NCBI GenBank assembly: GCA_009801085.1
Contig: VNWV01000008.1
Coordinates: forward strand, 620,001 to 684,000
Reading direction: 5' to 3'
Origin: Lasiodiplodia sp. COLG20
Taxonomy: Eukaryota > Ascomycota > Dothideomycetes > Botryosphaeriales > Botryosphaeriaceae
Length of the DNA stretch: 64,000 nucleotides
Within the stretch, counting starts at the first letter, position 1. The number at the start of each line of letters is the position of its first letter. The position numbers were made by a program, and so were the translations under genes. This document shows, piece by piece, positions 1-10,308 of this stretch. Below the pieces are notes generated by a model that was not told the DNA's origin, made no database searches, and saw only the letters and a program-made list of their open reading frames with translations.

Positions 1-559
1 CTGAACACTTACATCATCCCCGAAGCCGCTGTCCACGCCTTCCTGACGTTCCTCTTCCTCATCAACGGCTACTGGATTGCTCTGCTGCTCAACCTGCCCC
101 TCCTGGCATGGAACGCGAAGAAGTGAGTGACACGCGACTCCTCAATGGGCCCAGAAAAGCCACGCTATTGGTTCTGCGATTGTGCGAGAGAATACGTGGC
201 CAAGCGCCTAGGCTGTCGATTCAGGGTTAAGAACAGACGACTGATTGCGAGTGGCAGGATCCTTGAGAACCAGCACCTTCTGGACGCGACCGAGATTTTC
301 AGGAAGCTCAACGTGCACAAGAAGGTACGGAAAAGCGTCTCAGGCGACTTGCGCGCCGAGTGTTTTGCTCAAAATGGACACGCGTGCACTAACACCCTGG
401 ACAGGAATCCTTCATCAAGCTCGGTTTCCACTTGGTTATGTTCTTCTTTTACCTCTACAGCATGATGTGAGTCCCCTCCCACTCCCGACATCTTTGCGGT
501 CTTCCGATGCTAATTTGCCTGACAACAGCGTCGCCTTGATCCGTGATGAGACGCACTGA
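1..559 (+). CDS. ERV14: Erv14/cornichon ER cargo receptor, 3' part (gene starts before the window)
   Basis: Four exons can be joined in one frame: 1-122, 258-324, 405-466 and 529-559, all with GT-AG introns. They give the last 93 residues of an Erv14/cornichon protein; roughly the first 45 residues lie outside the window. Diagnostic stretches are [13 protein letters not shown] and [17 protein letters not shown] in the first exon, [16 protein letters not shown] in the second and [18 protein letters not shown] in the third. Family knowledge: Erv14 is a small integral membrane protein of COPII vesicles that helps export transmembrane cargo from the endoplasmic reticulum. The tail [10 protein letters not shown] follows the usual FFFYLY-x-MI-x-AL ending, so the stop at 557-559 looks genuine. 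The downstream gene on the same strand begins about 700 bases later. Confidence 0.93.
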
Positions 560-1256
560 ATCCGCTCTGAGACCGAGAAGAGCATGTACCGTGGCTCCTT
601 GTAAGCAAACGGCAAGCCTTCCGTAGGCGCGAATACGGCTCGAAGTCGCTTGCCTTTGCGGCAACATGCGCTATGAATTAAGAAAGAATGAGTAGTAACG
701 GCTGGGACGAGTGGATGGATGTATGAATGACATGAGATAGGCGAGGGGTACGCGCTTCTGGGCATGTACTTTCCTTGGCTCTGTATGCCCGCCTGCCGGG
801 CTTGTCGAGCACAAGGCTGTATTTATAGCCCTGGCGGAGACTTGAATGGTATGATAGCTCCGCAACTAATGCCGAGTAGCAAAATAAACTTTGAATGGTA
901 CTGAAACGTAAAACCGCATGGGCGTCTTTCCCGTCTCATTCCTGGGACAAACACCAGTGGCCTGTGGAAAAAGCGCTATTTCTGATAATAACTGTCGACG
1001 TTCGGCACATACATCTCGGCGTGCTGTGGCTCTTTTCTTTTTCCTTTGGCGCAAGCCAACTGATCTATCTCACCAGCTGTATTGTACTGTGGTCCATCGC
1101 CTTGCTCAGGTTGTGGTGCTGAGTCAGCGTAAGACCCTGACTCGCTCAACGTCACTGCCCCCCAAGCTGCAGCCAAAAGTCCGAACTACTGCTACATAAG
1201 TCGCGTCGTCCCATCCACGAACCACACAACGCATACGACACATATATACACACACC
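560..1256. other. Intergenic, ERV14 to CDC40
   Basis: This stretch should hold the ERV14 3' untranslated region and the promoter and leader of the next gene. I see no convincing coding exon, repeat or RNA gene in it. Short open frames on either strand are not conserved-looking. Confidence 0.6.
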
Positions 1257-2627
1257 ATGGCGAGCAACACCAAAGGTCGCGTACCTACGGGCTTTGCTGA
1301 CGAAATCGTCATCAGCGAGGCCTCTTTCCGTTCGGCGCACCGAGCGCGCGAGGCAGCAACTGAACCGCCGAGCAAAAAGCGCAAGAGAGAAGAAAAGGGC
1401 GACTCCAGCATTGTATACGGCAAAGGCGCATACAAGGGTCCATGGGCAAAATACCAGTTCGAGCGACCGGACGCTGCGTCGGATGAGGAGGGCTCCGACG
1501 TGGAAATTGTGTATGAAGAGGACGAGATCGAAGAGCAGCCTGCGCCACCGACAACGAAGGATGGGACCGCGTACGAGCACGAGGATGCGGCGGAAGAGAA
1601 GACGGTCTTCCACGGCTCGCAAGAGTTCGACTACCAAGGGCGCACATATATGCATGTGCCGCAGGATTTGGGAGTCAACTTGCGGGGCGAGATCACCGAC
1701 CTCAAAAACTATATCCCCAAGAAGTGCATCCACACCTGGAAACACCACACCAAGGCCATCAACGCGCTGCGATTTTTCCCCGACTCGGGCCACCTTCTGC
1801 TGTCAGCATCTGCGGACAACACAGTCAAGATTTGGGACGTCTATCACAATCGCGAACTGCTGCGGAGTTACATGGGGCACAACAAGTCCGTCAACGACAT
1901 TTGCTTCAACAACGATGGCACGCAGTTCCTGTCTGCCTCGTACGACCGTCAGATGAAGCTGTGGGATACGGAGACTGGCAAGTGCATCACAAAGTTCTCG
2001 ACCGGCAAGACGCCGCATGTCGTGCGCTTCAACCCGGATCCCGCGCTCAACCACGAGTTCCTGGCTGGTATGGCGGACAAGAAGATCGTGCAGTTCGATA
2101 CGAGGACGCAGCAGATGGTGCAAGAATACGATCACCACCTGGGACCAGTCAACACCATCACCTTCTGCGACGAGAACAGGCGGTTCATCACGACGTCAGA
2201 CGACAAGTCGCTGCGCGCGTGGGAATATGGTATCCCGGTGCCGATTAAGTTTATCGCGGAGCCGTACATGTACCCAATGGTGCGGAGCGCGCCGCACCCG
2301 TCCGGCAAGTACGTGGCGTTCCAATCGTCGGACAACCAGATCGTCGTGTACGCATGCACCGACCGCTTCCGGCAGAACCGCAAGAAGTCGTTCCGCGGCC
2401 ACAACAATGCAGGCTACGCTATCGATGTGTCTATCTCGCCCGACGGCCAGTTCGTGTCGTCGGGTGACAGCGGCGGCTTCGTTACCTTCTGGGACTGGAA
2501 GACATGCAAGATGTACCACAAGATCCAGGCGAGCGATGCACCCGTCATCAGCACCAACTGGCACCCAAGGGAGACGAGCAAGGTCGTCACGGGCGATTTG
2601 AACGGCGTGATCAAGTTCTGGGATTGA
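1257..2627 (+). CDS. CDC40: Pre-mRNA splicing factor Prp17/Cdc40, WD40 protein
   Basis: A single exon of 456 residues. The N-terminal part carries the Prp17 block GFADEIVISEASFR and the GAYKGPWAKY motif, then an acidic stretch, then about seven WD40 repeats from roughly residue 155 to the end (for example LLLSASADNTVKIWD, FLSASYDRQMKLWD, KVVTGDLNGVIKFWD). Family knowledge: Prp17 is a spliceosome component acting at the second step of splicing, in the nucleus. The protein is shorter than usual family members (human 579 residues) because the N-terminal segment that normally precedes the GxAEEHVISE-like block is absent. The ATG at 1257 has a good context (caccATGgc), and I found no upstream exon restoring the missing segment. 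Confidence 0.92.
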   Translation: MASNTKGRVPTGFADEIVISEASFRSAHRAREAATEPPSKKRKREEKGDSSIVYGKGAYKGPWAKYQFERPDAASDEEGSDVEIVYEEDEIEEQPAPPTTKDGTAYEHEDAAEEKTVFHGSQEFDYQGRTYMHVPQDLGVNLRGEITDLKNYIPKKCIHTWKHHTKAINALRFFPDSGHLLLSASADNTVKIWDVYHNRELLRSYMGHNKSVNDICFNNDGTQFLSASYDRQMKLWDTETGKCITKFSTGKTPHVVRFNPDPALNHEFLAGMADKKIVQFDTRTQQMVQEYDHHLGPVNTITFCDENRRFITTSDDKSLRAWEYGIPVPIKFIAEPYMYPMVRSAPHPSGKYVAFQSSDNQIVVYACTDRFRQNRKKSFRGHNNAGYAIDVSISPDGQFVSSGDSGGFVTFWDWKTCKMYHKIQASDAPVISTNWHPRETSKVVTGDLNGVIKFWD

Positions 2628-4509
2628 TTTTGTTTTCTGTTTGCTGTTCTCCTTGCGCGAGCGTTGGCGAAGACTGAGCATACTGGGTTATTGAAGGGTA
2701 TTTGCAAGGCTGTGAAGGCATGATAGCGAGGGAAGAGGCAATAGTGATACCAAAATGACACGTTCACCACCAACAGACATGATAAGGCTGCCGCCTAACT
2801 GAGTCAAGCAAGGCAGCTACTTGAATCCGTGCATGAGACAGCATGGCCAAATCATGACCGTTCGAGTAACACGCCGAAGAGAAACAACTTCGAACGCAGC
2901 GGAGCTGACGGGATTGCCCAAAGGAGACTGACCGGGGTCGATGATGCGCACTCGCCGCACGAATGTGTGTAATTTAAGTCGTACCAACCCCATAACACTC
3001 TTGTAAGGCAGGCAGGCGCGCAGTGTGACCGGGACGATCGCACGGAGTTTCCTTTCTCGGCGCAGGTTTTTTGTGGAGATTGGACGGGCGCGGTCCGGTC
3101 GGTCGGCCTGACGTTAGCTGTGATTATTGATGCTTTGGTGTGGACGGGTTCAATTTACAGAGGTAGTTAGTACGTAGAGGCGGGCCGTCGCTCACTCGTC
3201 ATTGGCGGTGCTCGGGATACTTTCCTCCCGTTGCTGGGTTGTTGCTCCTTCCCCTCGCCTTACGCCCCCCCGTTCACATGCGATCTTCGCCTTGGCGCTT
3301 TTGCTTGTATCCCGTCGTCCTTTTTACCACTATAATCCTTGTCCCTCCCGCGGCTGGGATCTGACTCTTTTGCGCGGATCTTGCTGGGGAAAGAAGCAAA
3401 AAGGCGAATCGATGCGAGGGGTTGCGAACGGGATGGACTGACTGGGGATGGAGGGTGGTCGGTCTGCCGGATGAGGTAAACCGACCTTTTTGCATGTCGG
3501 TTATGCAGGGGCGCCTGGGGGAGAGGTCGTCGAGTCACTTGTGTTGCCGATGTAAAGTTTCACCTGGTGTCGCTGCTGTCCTGTTTTTTTTTTTTTTTTC
3601 TTTGCCCTCGAGAGGGGTTTGGGCGTTCCTGAATAATTGCGGAGCGTGGTGGAAGCGGCCTTTGGATGAGCTGCTTTGGTGGAGGTATGTACGTGGGGCA
3701 TTGCAAGTGGGGGCCTTGAGGACGATGTGCTCTCTCACTTTGCTTGCATGATCTCTCCCAGGGTGGTATGAGAAAAAAAAATGGCGCCCGTCTTTCTTTC
3801 GTAGGATTACTCAGGTGCTATAGCTTCTGTCCATGCGCGCGTTTGGTCAGAAGAGGTGACTTCATGAGCGCGAAGCATCTCATAGCTTTAACCCGCAGAC
3901 AAAAAGATGGCAGACCTTATGCTTAGAATTTGATATGAGGCCGAGGTTCACTTTGTTACTGCCAAAAAGAAAAAAATTTGAGACACATAAGCGGCGGACG
4001 AATAGAGGAAGTCAAATAGAGAGTAAATATTTTCAACGAATGCGCGACCTTATCCCCAAAGGATTCTCAATTGCATACTATTTCCTTCCTTGCAAATCGC
4101 TTTGCTCATACAGCCGGTGAGTGGGATCGTTATGTATGTAGTCCATATATTTGAAGACTTGGCATGACATGCCCCGCGTCCCGCCACACGGAGCTGAAGC
4201 TATTTTCCGGATACAAATGTAAAAAATGTACATGAAACATTTGCATCCGGACAATAGCCTCAGCTCCGTACGATTCTATGGAGATTTTGAACCGTGGATC
4301 ACATGTCAATTGTTTTTATAAGGGTCTTCCCACACCACAACCCTTCACTTTCCCGCAACACTATTGGACGAACGTGTGAACACACCACAATAGCAACAAT
4401 AAGAACAATAGGCCGGCTCCCAGCCACCACATTATACCACATATTCAAAAGCACCTCGACTCCGCTTCCAAACCACAACAACTCTTCCCGTCTCACCAAA
4501 CGAATCATC
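2628..4509. other. Intergenic, CDC40 to the F-box-like gene
   Basis: About 1.9 kb without a supportable gene. It contains a T run of about 17 bases at 3583-3599 and, at 4189-4268, a hairpin element listed separately. Open frames here are short and their products have low-complexity or frame-shadow character. Confidence 0.6.
4189..4268. repeat. Hairpin element, locus 1 of the GAAGCTA-TCCGGA family
   Basis: An 80-bp inverted repeat. The left arm starts CGGAGCTGAAGCTATT and contains TCCGGATACAAATGT. The reverse complement of the right arm starts CGGAGCTGAGGCTATT and contains TCCGGATGCAAATGT. The arms match over about 32 positions with a few differences, separated by a short AT-rich loop. It lies about 240 bases upstream of the ATG at 4510. 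Confidence 0.85.
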
Positions 4510-6099
4510 ATGCCTAGTCGCAAGCAGTACAAGCCGACCGGTGCCGGCAGGCCCCAATACACTGACCTCTCCATCAAGCCCGTAGAGAAGAACACCGTTC
4601 TCGCCAGCGCGCTGAGGGACACTCAGAGGCGATTTGACACCTTCGCCGACCAGCACGAACTTATCAACGACCCCAACTCATGGCTTAACGAGCTTGCCTG
4701 GTCGAGCGAAGTCAAGAAGTTCGCGTGGCCCGATGATATCAGACTCAGCCCGCGCGACAAGATCATTTCCGCCATCCAGGCCTTTCTCAACTCTTACCAG
4801 TCCAAGGGCTGCGACCACTTTGCTTTCTCGGACTGCCTTTGCATCTGGGATATCTCAAAGCTTTGTTCTCAAGAGAAATTCTTCCGCTCCCCAGCTTTCG
4901 GATCGGCGTTCTGCGTCCAGTTCTCTAGCTTCACACCCCATGTCGTCAAGATAGGATTGGCTGAGGGCGAGTTAGGTGTCTTCCTGAAGCAAGATGTCTG
5001 CGTCCCAATTTCCCAATTCCTGGAGGTCCTCCGCGGTGTCAGCCCCAGCTTTGCCCCATGCTACGATACCCAGCTCAAGTTCTGGGAAAGCAAGGTGACC
5101 GACGACGACAAGACGAAGTTTAACTACTCTGGATTGCCGCGCGAACTCAGGTGGATGATAATTGAGCATCTCAGCGAAGATACCGATCTCTGGCCCTACC
5201 TTTACAAGCGCGGAAATGCCAGGAGCCGCTACTCCTGTGCGGAAGAAGCACGTAGGATGGGCCCAACGACTATCACGCCCGTGCAGTTCCAGTACGTCGT
5301 GAAAGGCATCGGTATATTCAGTAAAGGGACCCACGATGAGCTCATGCTCCTGAAGACTTCGATCCGTCGGAACACCTTCTGTTTCGATAGGCCTGGCAAC
5401 CTAGCCCGTTTTCTGGATTCAATCCACGAGAGCGAGTTGTGCAATATCCGCAAGGTACATCTTAACTTCGACCACGCCGACTTCTTAAGCTTCTTTGGGG
5501 CCAACATCCAGCCCGGCGAAAAGCATTACGGACGGTTCGCGAAAGCACTTAAGACTCTCAGCCAGCTCCATCTGGAAACCGTTTGGATCGAGCCCCAGGT
5601 ATCTGAAGACATGACCATCAAGGACTACTTCCCTAGGCCGCAGGAATTCGGCTGCCACATGAAGGCGGTGAGGTACATCTGCGGATTAATCACCCGCAAC
5701 CTCCAAAATGCCAAGAAGCTCGAGCTTTGCGGCAGCTACTATCGTCGCTCCTGGCAAGGCGCTCTTGATGAGATGTTCTTTGACGCAAAGCGGGCTGAGT
5801 TTACGTCAGACAAGTTTTACGCTCTGAATGCCGGCAAGCCGTCCGAGGTAGAGGGTCTCGGCGGCGGCGCCAAGGTTTCGAGGAAGCGTCGCAAGCATAA
5901 CAAGAGCATCGTCGATGCTGAGCACATGCCATATGATGCTGCTGTCGACCTGCCGGGAATCAACGAGGAGGAGCCGGCTATCTTGTGGCCGTGCGGGTGT
6001 CACGACCCGTGCGGCCCGGACTACTTTAACAGCAGTGAGCGGCCGGAGAAGAAGGCGGTCGAGGAGGTGAAGGAGGAGACCGGTGGAGAGGAGGAGTAG
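4510..6099 (+). CDS. F-box-like protein of unknown function
   Basis: A single-exon gene of 529 residues when started at the ATG at 4510 (MPSRKQYKPTGAG); an upstream in-frame ATG at 4294 would add 72 residues of unlikely composition that look like leader sequence. Around residue 204 the sequence SGLPRELRWMIIEHL resembles the F-box start LP-x-E-[LI]-x-x-x-I-x-x-x-L seen in many ascomycete orphan proteins, followed by long predicted-helical segments and a charged tail. The C-terminal part has CGCHDPCG and ends in a Glu-rich run. F-box proteins usually link substrates to SCF ubiquitin ligases, but this role is only inferred. The gene is flanked on both sides by related hairpin elements (4189-4268 and 6224-6305). 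Confidence 0.7.
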   Translation: MPSRKQYKPTGAGRPQYTDLSIKPVEKNTVLASALRDTQRRFDTFADQHELINDPNSWLNELAWSSEVKKFAWPDDIRLSPRDKIISAIQAFLNSYQSKGCDHFAFSDCLCIWDISKLCSQEKFFRSPAFGSAFCVQFSSFTPHVVKIGLAEGELGVFLKQDVCVPISQFLEVLRGVSPSFAPCYDTQLKFWESKVTDDDKTKFNYSGLPRELRWMIIEHLSEDTDLWPYLYKRGNARSRYSCAEEARRMGPTTITPVQFQYVVKGIGIFSKGTHDELMLLKTSIRRNTFCFDRPGNLARFLDSIHESELCNIRKVHLNFDHADFLSFFGANIQPGEKHYGRFAKALKTLSQLHLETVWIEPQVSEDMTIKDYFPRPQEFGCHMKAVRYICGLITRNLQNAKKLELCGSYYRRSWQGALDEMFFDAKRAEFTSDKFYALNAGKPSEVEGLGGGAKVSRKRRKHNKSIVDAEHMPYDAAVDLPGINEEEPAILWPCGCHDPCGPDYFNSSERPEKKAVEEVKEETGGEEE

Positions 6100-6702
6100 G
6101 TGGTAGGATATCCAGTGTGCCGATTAGATAAACAACGAAGATCATTTCCTTTTGCTGCCGAAATGTAAACAAAGTGGGGGAAGTGAAGCTCTTGTCAGGA
6201 CGTCTTTGGCGATATTTGTTCGTGGGTGGTTGAAGCTAACGTCCGGACGCAGATGTGTAATTCTTAAATCAACATATGCGTCCGGACGTTAGCTTCAAGT
6301 ACCCCCGTATGTCAAGTGCGATCAGCATCAAAAGCAGTCGCAGGGTAAAATGGCGAGAGCGATGAGCGGCTAAGGCAGCAAGGCGACAGCGGGTGGTAGG
6401 GCTGATGGTGGCTCGGGATTGGACCGTGCGGGGGAGGGTTGAGAGAGGAAAGTGGCTCGCGTCAGCTGTGCGTGCGGCAACTGCAACCTGATGGCCGCTG
6501 GATGACAAACGTCCAAAGCCACCATCGCCCTTCGTCTCGCTCCAAGCCAGCCTCGCCGAAACTGGCACCGGCTTGCGCGTGCCTGTAATTATGCTTCTTA
6601 CCAGCTGACTCCCCTCACTCCGGGCGACGCGCTCACGACGCTATTCAACATCTGCCGCAGCTGCATCCGCCGTAGCTGCGGCTTTCCCCACGCCTAGCCC
6701 GC
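6100..6702. other. Intergenic with hairpin element
   Basis: About 600 bases between the F-box-like gene and the ZZ/EF-hand gene. Apart from the hairpin element at 6224-6305 I see nothing but the probable promoter and pyrimidine-rich leader (6560-6700) of the next gene. Confidence 0.6.
6224..6305. repeat. Hairpin element, locus 2 (best-preserved copy)
   Basis: An 82-bp inverted repeat. Both arms contain TTGAAGCTAACGTCCGGA followed by CGCA and are identical over 22 bases, extending with mismatches to GGGTRSTTG at the outside and about ATGTK near the loop. Each arm also includes the 10-bp palindrome CGTCCGGACG. It lies about 125 bases past the stop codon of the F-box-like gene. Confidence 0.92.
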
Positions 6703-9700
6703 ATGGCTTCAACCACCTCCGCCCTGTCGCGATACCGCCCCATCGTGATAACTGTCGCCGGAGCCGCCGCCTGCTTCTCGGCATATCTCCTCTGGTCAAC
6801 CATCACCGCCGAGCCCGCCCAGGGCCTTCAGCGCAGCAACGCCGTCCATCGCCGCAACCCGCGACGCCGCACCCGCTCCCACCGCAATGACGATGCCGAC
6901 GCCGATGCCAGAACCGACGCCACCGACACTGGCCGGCCCTACGGCATCTTCGTCGTTGAGGATGCCGACAACCACGGACATCGCCACAGGTTCCCGCTCT
7001 TCCCGGGAAGGCTCCCTGGCGTCGATTGGTTCCAACGTGTCTGCCACCACGAGCAGTGGATGGCCGAGGAGCTAGCTGAAGAAGCTCAACGCCAGTTCTT
7101 AGACAATTACCTGGAACGCGAAGTCGACTCCTCCACGCAGCTCTCCACGCGCCAAGAAACCGAGCAAATCTACCGTCGCCTCCTCGGCTGGGGCCTCCCG
7201 CGAGCTCAGATCATGGCTGCCTTCGGACGACACAATCGCAGGGTCACGGGAGTCTCGCAGACAGACGGCACACAGGACTTGGCTATCCCCGCCAACGACG
7301 ATGAGACCGAGGCTGCCTCGTGGCACGAGGCCGAATCGCAAGCTGGTGGCATGGCGGTTAATGACCAAAACGGCGACGGACACGCTCTCCGGAGAACACT
7401 GTACTACATTGCAGAGGACCAAGCGCGACAAAAGGGCATCGTTCATCGCGGCATCACTTGCGATGGCTGCAGCACCACGCCCATTCGCGGGATCCGTTGG
7501 CGCTGCACCAACTGTATAGACTACGACTTGTGCTCCGATTGCGAGGCTACCAACATCCACCCCAAGACACACATGTTTCAGAAGGTCAAGGTTCCTGCCA
7601 GGTACCTGGGATACACCCGAAATCCCATGCCAGTATATTTTCCAGGTAATCCAGGATACATGCCGTCAATTGTGCCGAACGCCGTGCGGAAAAGCCTGGA
7701 GGAGCAGACACAGTACGAACCGGAAGAGATCGATGGTCTTTGGGAGCAATTCACGTGTCTTGCCAACGTCCAATGGGACGAGGATCCGGAGAAACTTGGC
7801 GCAGCCATAGACAGGCGCGCCTTTGACAAATCTTTCGTGCCCCGCTACACTGCTAACATCCCTGCGCCGAATCTCGTATACGACCGTGTTTTTGCCTTCT
7901 TCGACAGCAACGGCGATGGTTTGATTGGGTTCAAAGAATTCGTTCTCGGCATGAACTTCATCCGCATGAGTCCACATAGCCGCGCTAAACTCCGCAAAAT
8001 ATTCGAGTGCTACGATATCGACGGCGACAGCTATGTGACTCGCAAGGACTTTCTGCGCATCTTCCGGGCATACTACAACATCCTCCGTGAAAAGACCAGG
8101 GATATGCTGATGGTTGCTGAAGAGCACCTCAGTGTAGCTGGGGCTATGGACACGATTGAGTCGAGCCAACCTTTGAGTTCTGCGTTCCTCGGAGGACCGA
8201 ATTTCAACAGACAAAGACCGAGCGCGGCATTGAGGAAAACTTTTGATCGCTTTGGAGACCCCCTAGAGGACGACGTTATACTAGAGGATGGTCACGACAT
8301 TGAAGATCGCTCTCAGCTTATTGCGGATTCTGGAGAACTTCGGATCGCTAACAGTCGCGCGCCTGGGCAGACCGTCGAACAAGTTCGTCAAGAAGCTGTT
8401 GCGGATCGATGGAGGCGGAGAGAGTTCTATATCGACGAGGAGGAAGGCCTTACCGCGCCCGATTCCTCAGAACCTGATCATGCCGATGCCTCGGCTGACG
8501 TAGCCTCGACAATTGACGGTCACGTCGACATGCCTAATGGCGTCTATGTCCGACCCTCGCATTCCCGTTCATCCTCCCGGGTCCGCTTCGCAGATGATCT
8601 TGAGTCAGATGCTCGTTCTGATATCTCTACGTCTTCGCGGCCCATCGGAGAGCGCTGGGGTGGCTACGAGATCCCACAAGCTGAAGAAGACCTTGGTAAA
8701 GATATTCTCTATCAAGTCACCCAGCAAGGCTGCAACGAAATGCTTGACCCAATTTTCAAGCGGAAAGAGGACATTGCCATGGAAGTCCAGGCGACCAAGT
8801 CTGAGCGTCAGCTATGGCGCCAGAGGATCAATGAGTTCATCAAAGACATGGAGGAAAAAACCGGAGCAGATTTTAAGAACGACCCTCTCGTCAGATCTCC
8901 TGAAGCCGAAGAGCTCATGAAGGTCTCCCTCCAATTTGTTGCACTGGTTACTGGCCGGAGCTGGAAAACCTACCAAACTCTGAAGAACAAGGGTTTCATC
9001 CCAAACGAAGACATTGACGCTCTCGACGGTTTCGTGGAGGAGGTCTTTCAACCGTTCGAACGCGATCTACGACAAGCAGAAAATAACGGCATTTCCAACG
9101 AAGCATACAAGAGTTTCATTTCCTCGGCTAGATCCCTCATTGCAAAGGCTGCAAGGCGCATCTCGGAAACAAAGAATGAACCAGGAACTGCGACGGATAC
9201 CCAAAAGCGAGAAGCTCGGCTCGAAGTCGACCTTGTTGACATGCAGTTGGACGAGCTCTTCGAGAGGTCGAATTTGCTAACAGACGGGGATCGCGATAGA
9301 GCGAGGCGATCGGAGGAACCAGACAGAGAGGTTAATGGGGAGACACACAACGCTGATGGGGGTGATGCCAGCGAGAACCCGGAAATAAGATGGCTCGAGC
9401 TGGTAATGAGCCGTCCGTCTGATGCCAGAACATCGGGCCAGAGAAGAGAGCAAGCTAGCGCACGTAGTCAAAGGGCAGCATCACCACCTGGAGACCCAAC
9501 GTTGCCGCAGTTCCGCCCGAACAGCATCCCAAGCAATCCAGCGCAGGCAAGCTTCCTGCCTATGCCGAGCCTCCCCACCAACACCACTGCGCCGCCAGAA
9601 AGGCCTCAGACGCCTGAGATCATCCCTCCTGCTCCTCCATTAGAACAAGCAGAGCCTCTCAGGGACCCTACCATGCCTCAATTCCGCCCCAACAGCGAGC

Positions 9701-10308
9701 GCGATATCCATCCGCCCAGGGCCTCATCGCTCAACCCGCCACCTACACCTGTTCCTCAAGGGAGCGCAACTCGAACCAGCCGCCAGGCCTCACCTGCCCC
9801 GGCACCCAGCCACGCAAACGAACCCACGCTCTTCATCCCAATCTCATCTGAGGCTTCCACGTCAGACAGCTCCTCGGAGGACACCCCCAGCTCCGGAGAA
9901 TCTACTTCAGCTGAGGAAGACGAAGATGACGATGACGAGGACGAGGATACCGCAGCTGAGATCCGCATGCGCCCCAGCGACATTCGCGACCTGCCAGAGG
10001 AATTCCTCTCTCTCGTCAGCACGGCCATCCGCGAGCAGCGCGTTCGCGACGCCATCAACCACTCGTCGGCCGCCGCCCGCGCGCCCAATGTCTATCTGTC
10101 CACAGCGTACGCTCGGCAGCGCGATCACCGCGAAGCGCCCGATGAGCGTCGGATGGCGCGGTTGGCGATGCTGGACGGTGCGGAGAGCGAGATCAAGAAG
10201 GTTGGCAGGGGGAGAATCGGGTTCGATGAGTTTGCCGAGATGATGCAGGGACCGGCGGGAGGTGCATTGGCATTTGTGGAGGGGTGGTTGGAGTTGGGGA
10301 GTTTGTAA
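6703..10308 (+). CDS. Membrane-anchored ZZ zinc finger and EF-hand protein
   Basis: A single exon of 1,201 residues. Residues about 12-32 (IVITVAGAAACFSAYLLW) form a likely N-terminal membrane anchor. Residues about 251-296 are a ZZ-type zinc finger (CDGCSTTPIRGIRWRC, CSDCEATNIHPKTH). Residues about 390-465 carry two EF-hand calcium loops, DSNGDGLIGFKE and DIDGDSYVTRKD. The rest is mostly charged or disordered, with a Pro/Ser-rich part and an acidic run EEDEDDDDEDEDT near residues 1,075-1,090, and a final helical segment. Family knowledge: ZZ fingers bind protein ligands and EF-hands bind calcium. The role in the cell is not known to me. A calcium-responsive scaffold on an internal membrane is a plausible inference. 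Confidence 0.85.
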   Translation: MASTTSALSRYRPIVITVAGAAACFSAYLLWSTITAEPAQGLQRSNAVHRRNPRRRTRSHRNDDADADARTDATDTGRPYGIFVVEDADNHGHRHRFPLFPGRLPGVDWFQRVCHHEQWMAEELAEEAQRQFLDNYLEREVDSSTQLSTRQETEQIYRRLLGWGLPRAQIMAAFGRHNRRVTGVSQTDGTQDLAIPANDDETEAASWHEAESQAGGMAVNDQNGDGHALRRTLYYIAEDQARQKGIVHRGITCDGCSTTPIRGIRWRCTNCIDYDLCSDCEATNIHPKTHMFQKVKVPARYLGYTRNPMPVYFPGNPGYMPSIVPNAVRKSLEEQTQYEPEEIDGLWEQFTCLANVQWDEDPEKLGAAIDRRAFDKSFVPRYTANIPAPNLVYDRVFAFFDSNGDGLIGFKEFVLGMNFIRMSPHSRAKLRKIFECYDIDGDSYVTRKDFLRIFRAYYNILREKTRDMLMVAEEHLSVAGAMDTIESSQPLSSAFLGGPNFNRQRPSAALRKTFDRFGDPLEDDVILEDGHDIEDRSQLIADSGELRIANSRAPGQTVEQVRQEAVADRWRRREFYIDEEEGLTAPDSSEPDHADASADVASTIDGHVDMPNGVYVRPSHSRSSSRVRFADDLESDARSDISTSSRPIGERWGGYEIPQAEEDLGKDILYQVTQQGCNEMLDPIFKRKEDIAMEVQATKSERQLWRQRINEFIKDMEEKTGADFKNDPLVRSPEAEELMKVSLQFVALVTGRSWKTYQTLKNKGFIPNEDIDALDGFVEEVFQPFERDLRQAENNGISNEAYKSFISSARSLIAKAARRISETKNEPGTATDTQKREARLEVDLVDMQLDELFERSNLLTDGDRDRARRSEEPDREVNGETHNADGGDASENPEIRWLELVMSRPSDARTSGQRREQASARSQRAASPPGDPTLPQFRPNSIPSNPAQASFLPMPSLPTNTTAPPERPQTPEIIPPAPPLEQAEPLRDPTMPQFRPNSERDIHPPRASSLNPPPTPVPQGSATRTSRQASPAPAPSHANEPTLFIPISSEASTSDSSSEDTPSSGESTSAEEDEDDDDEDEDTAAEIRMRPSDIRDLPEEFLSLVSTAIREQRVRDAINHSSAAARAPNVYLSTAYARQRDHREAPDERRMARLAMLDGAESEIKKVGRGRIGFDEFAEMMQGPAGGALAFVEGWLELGSL

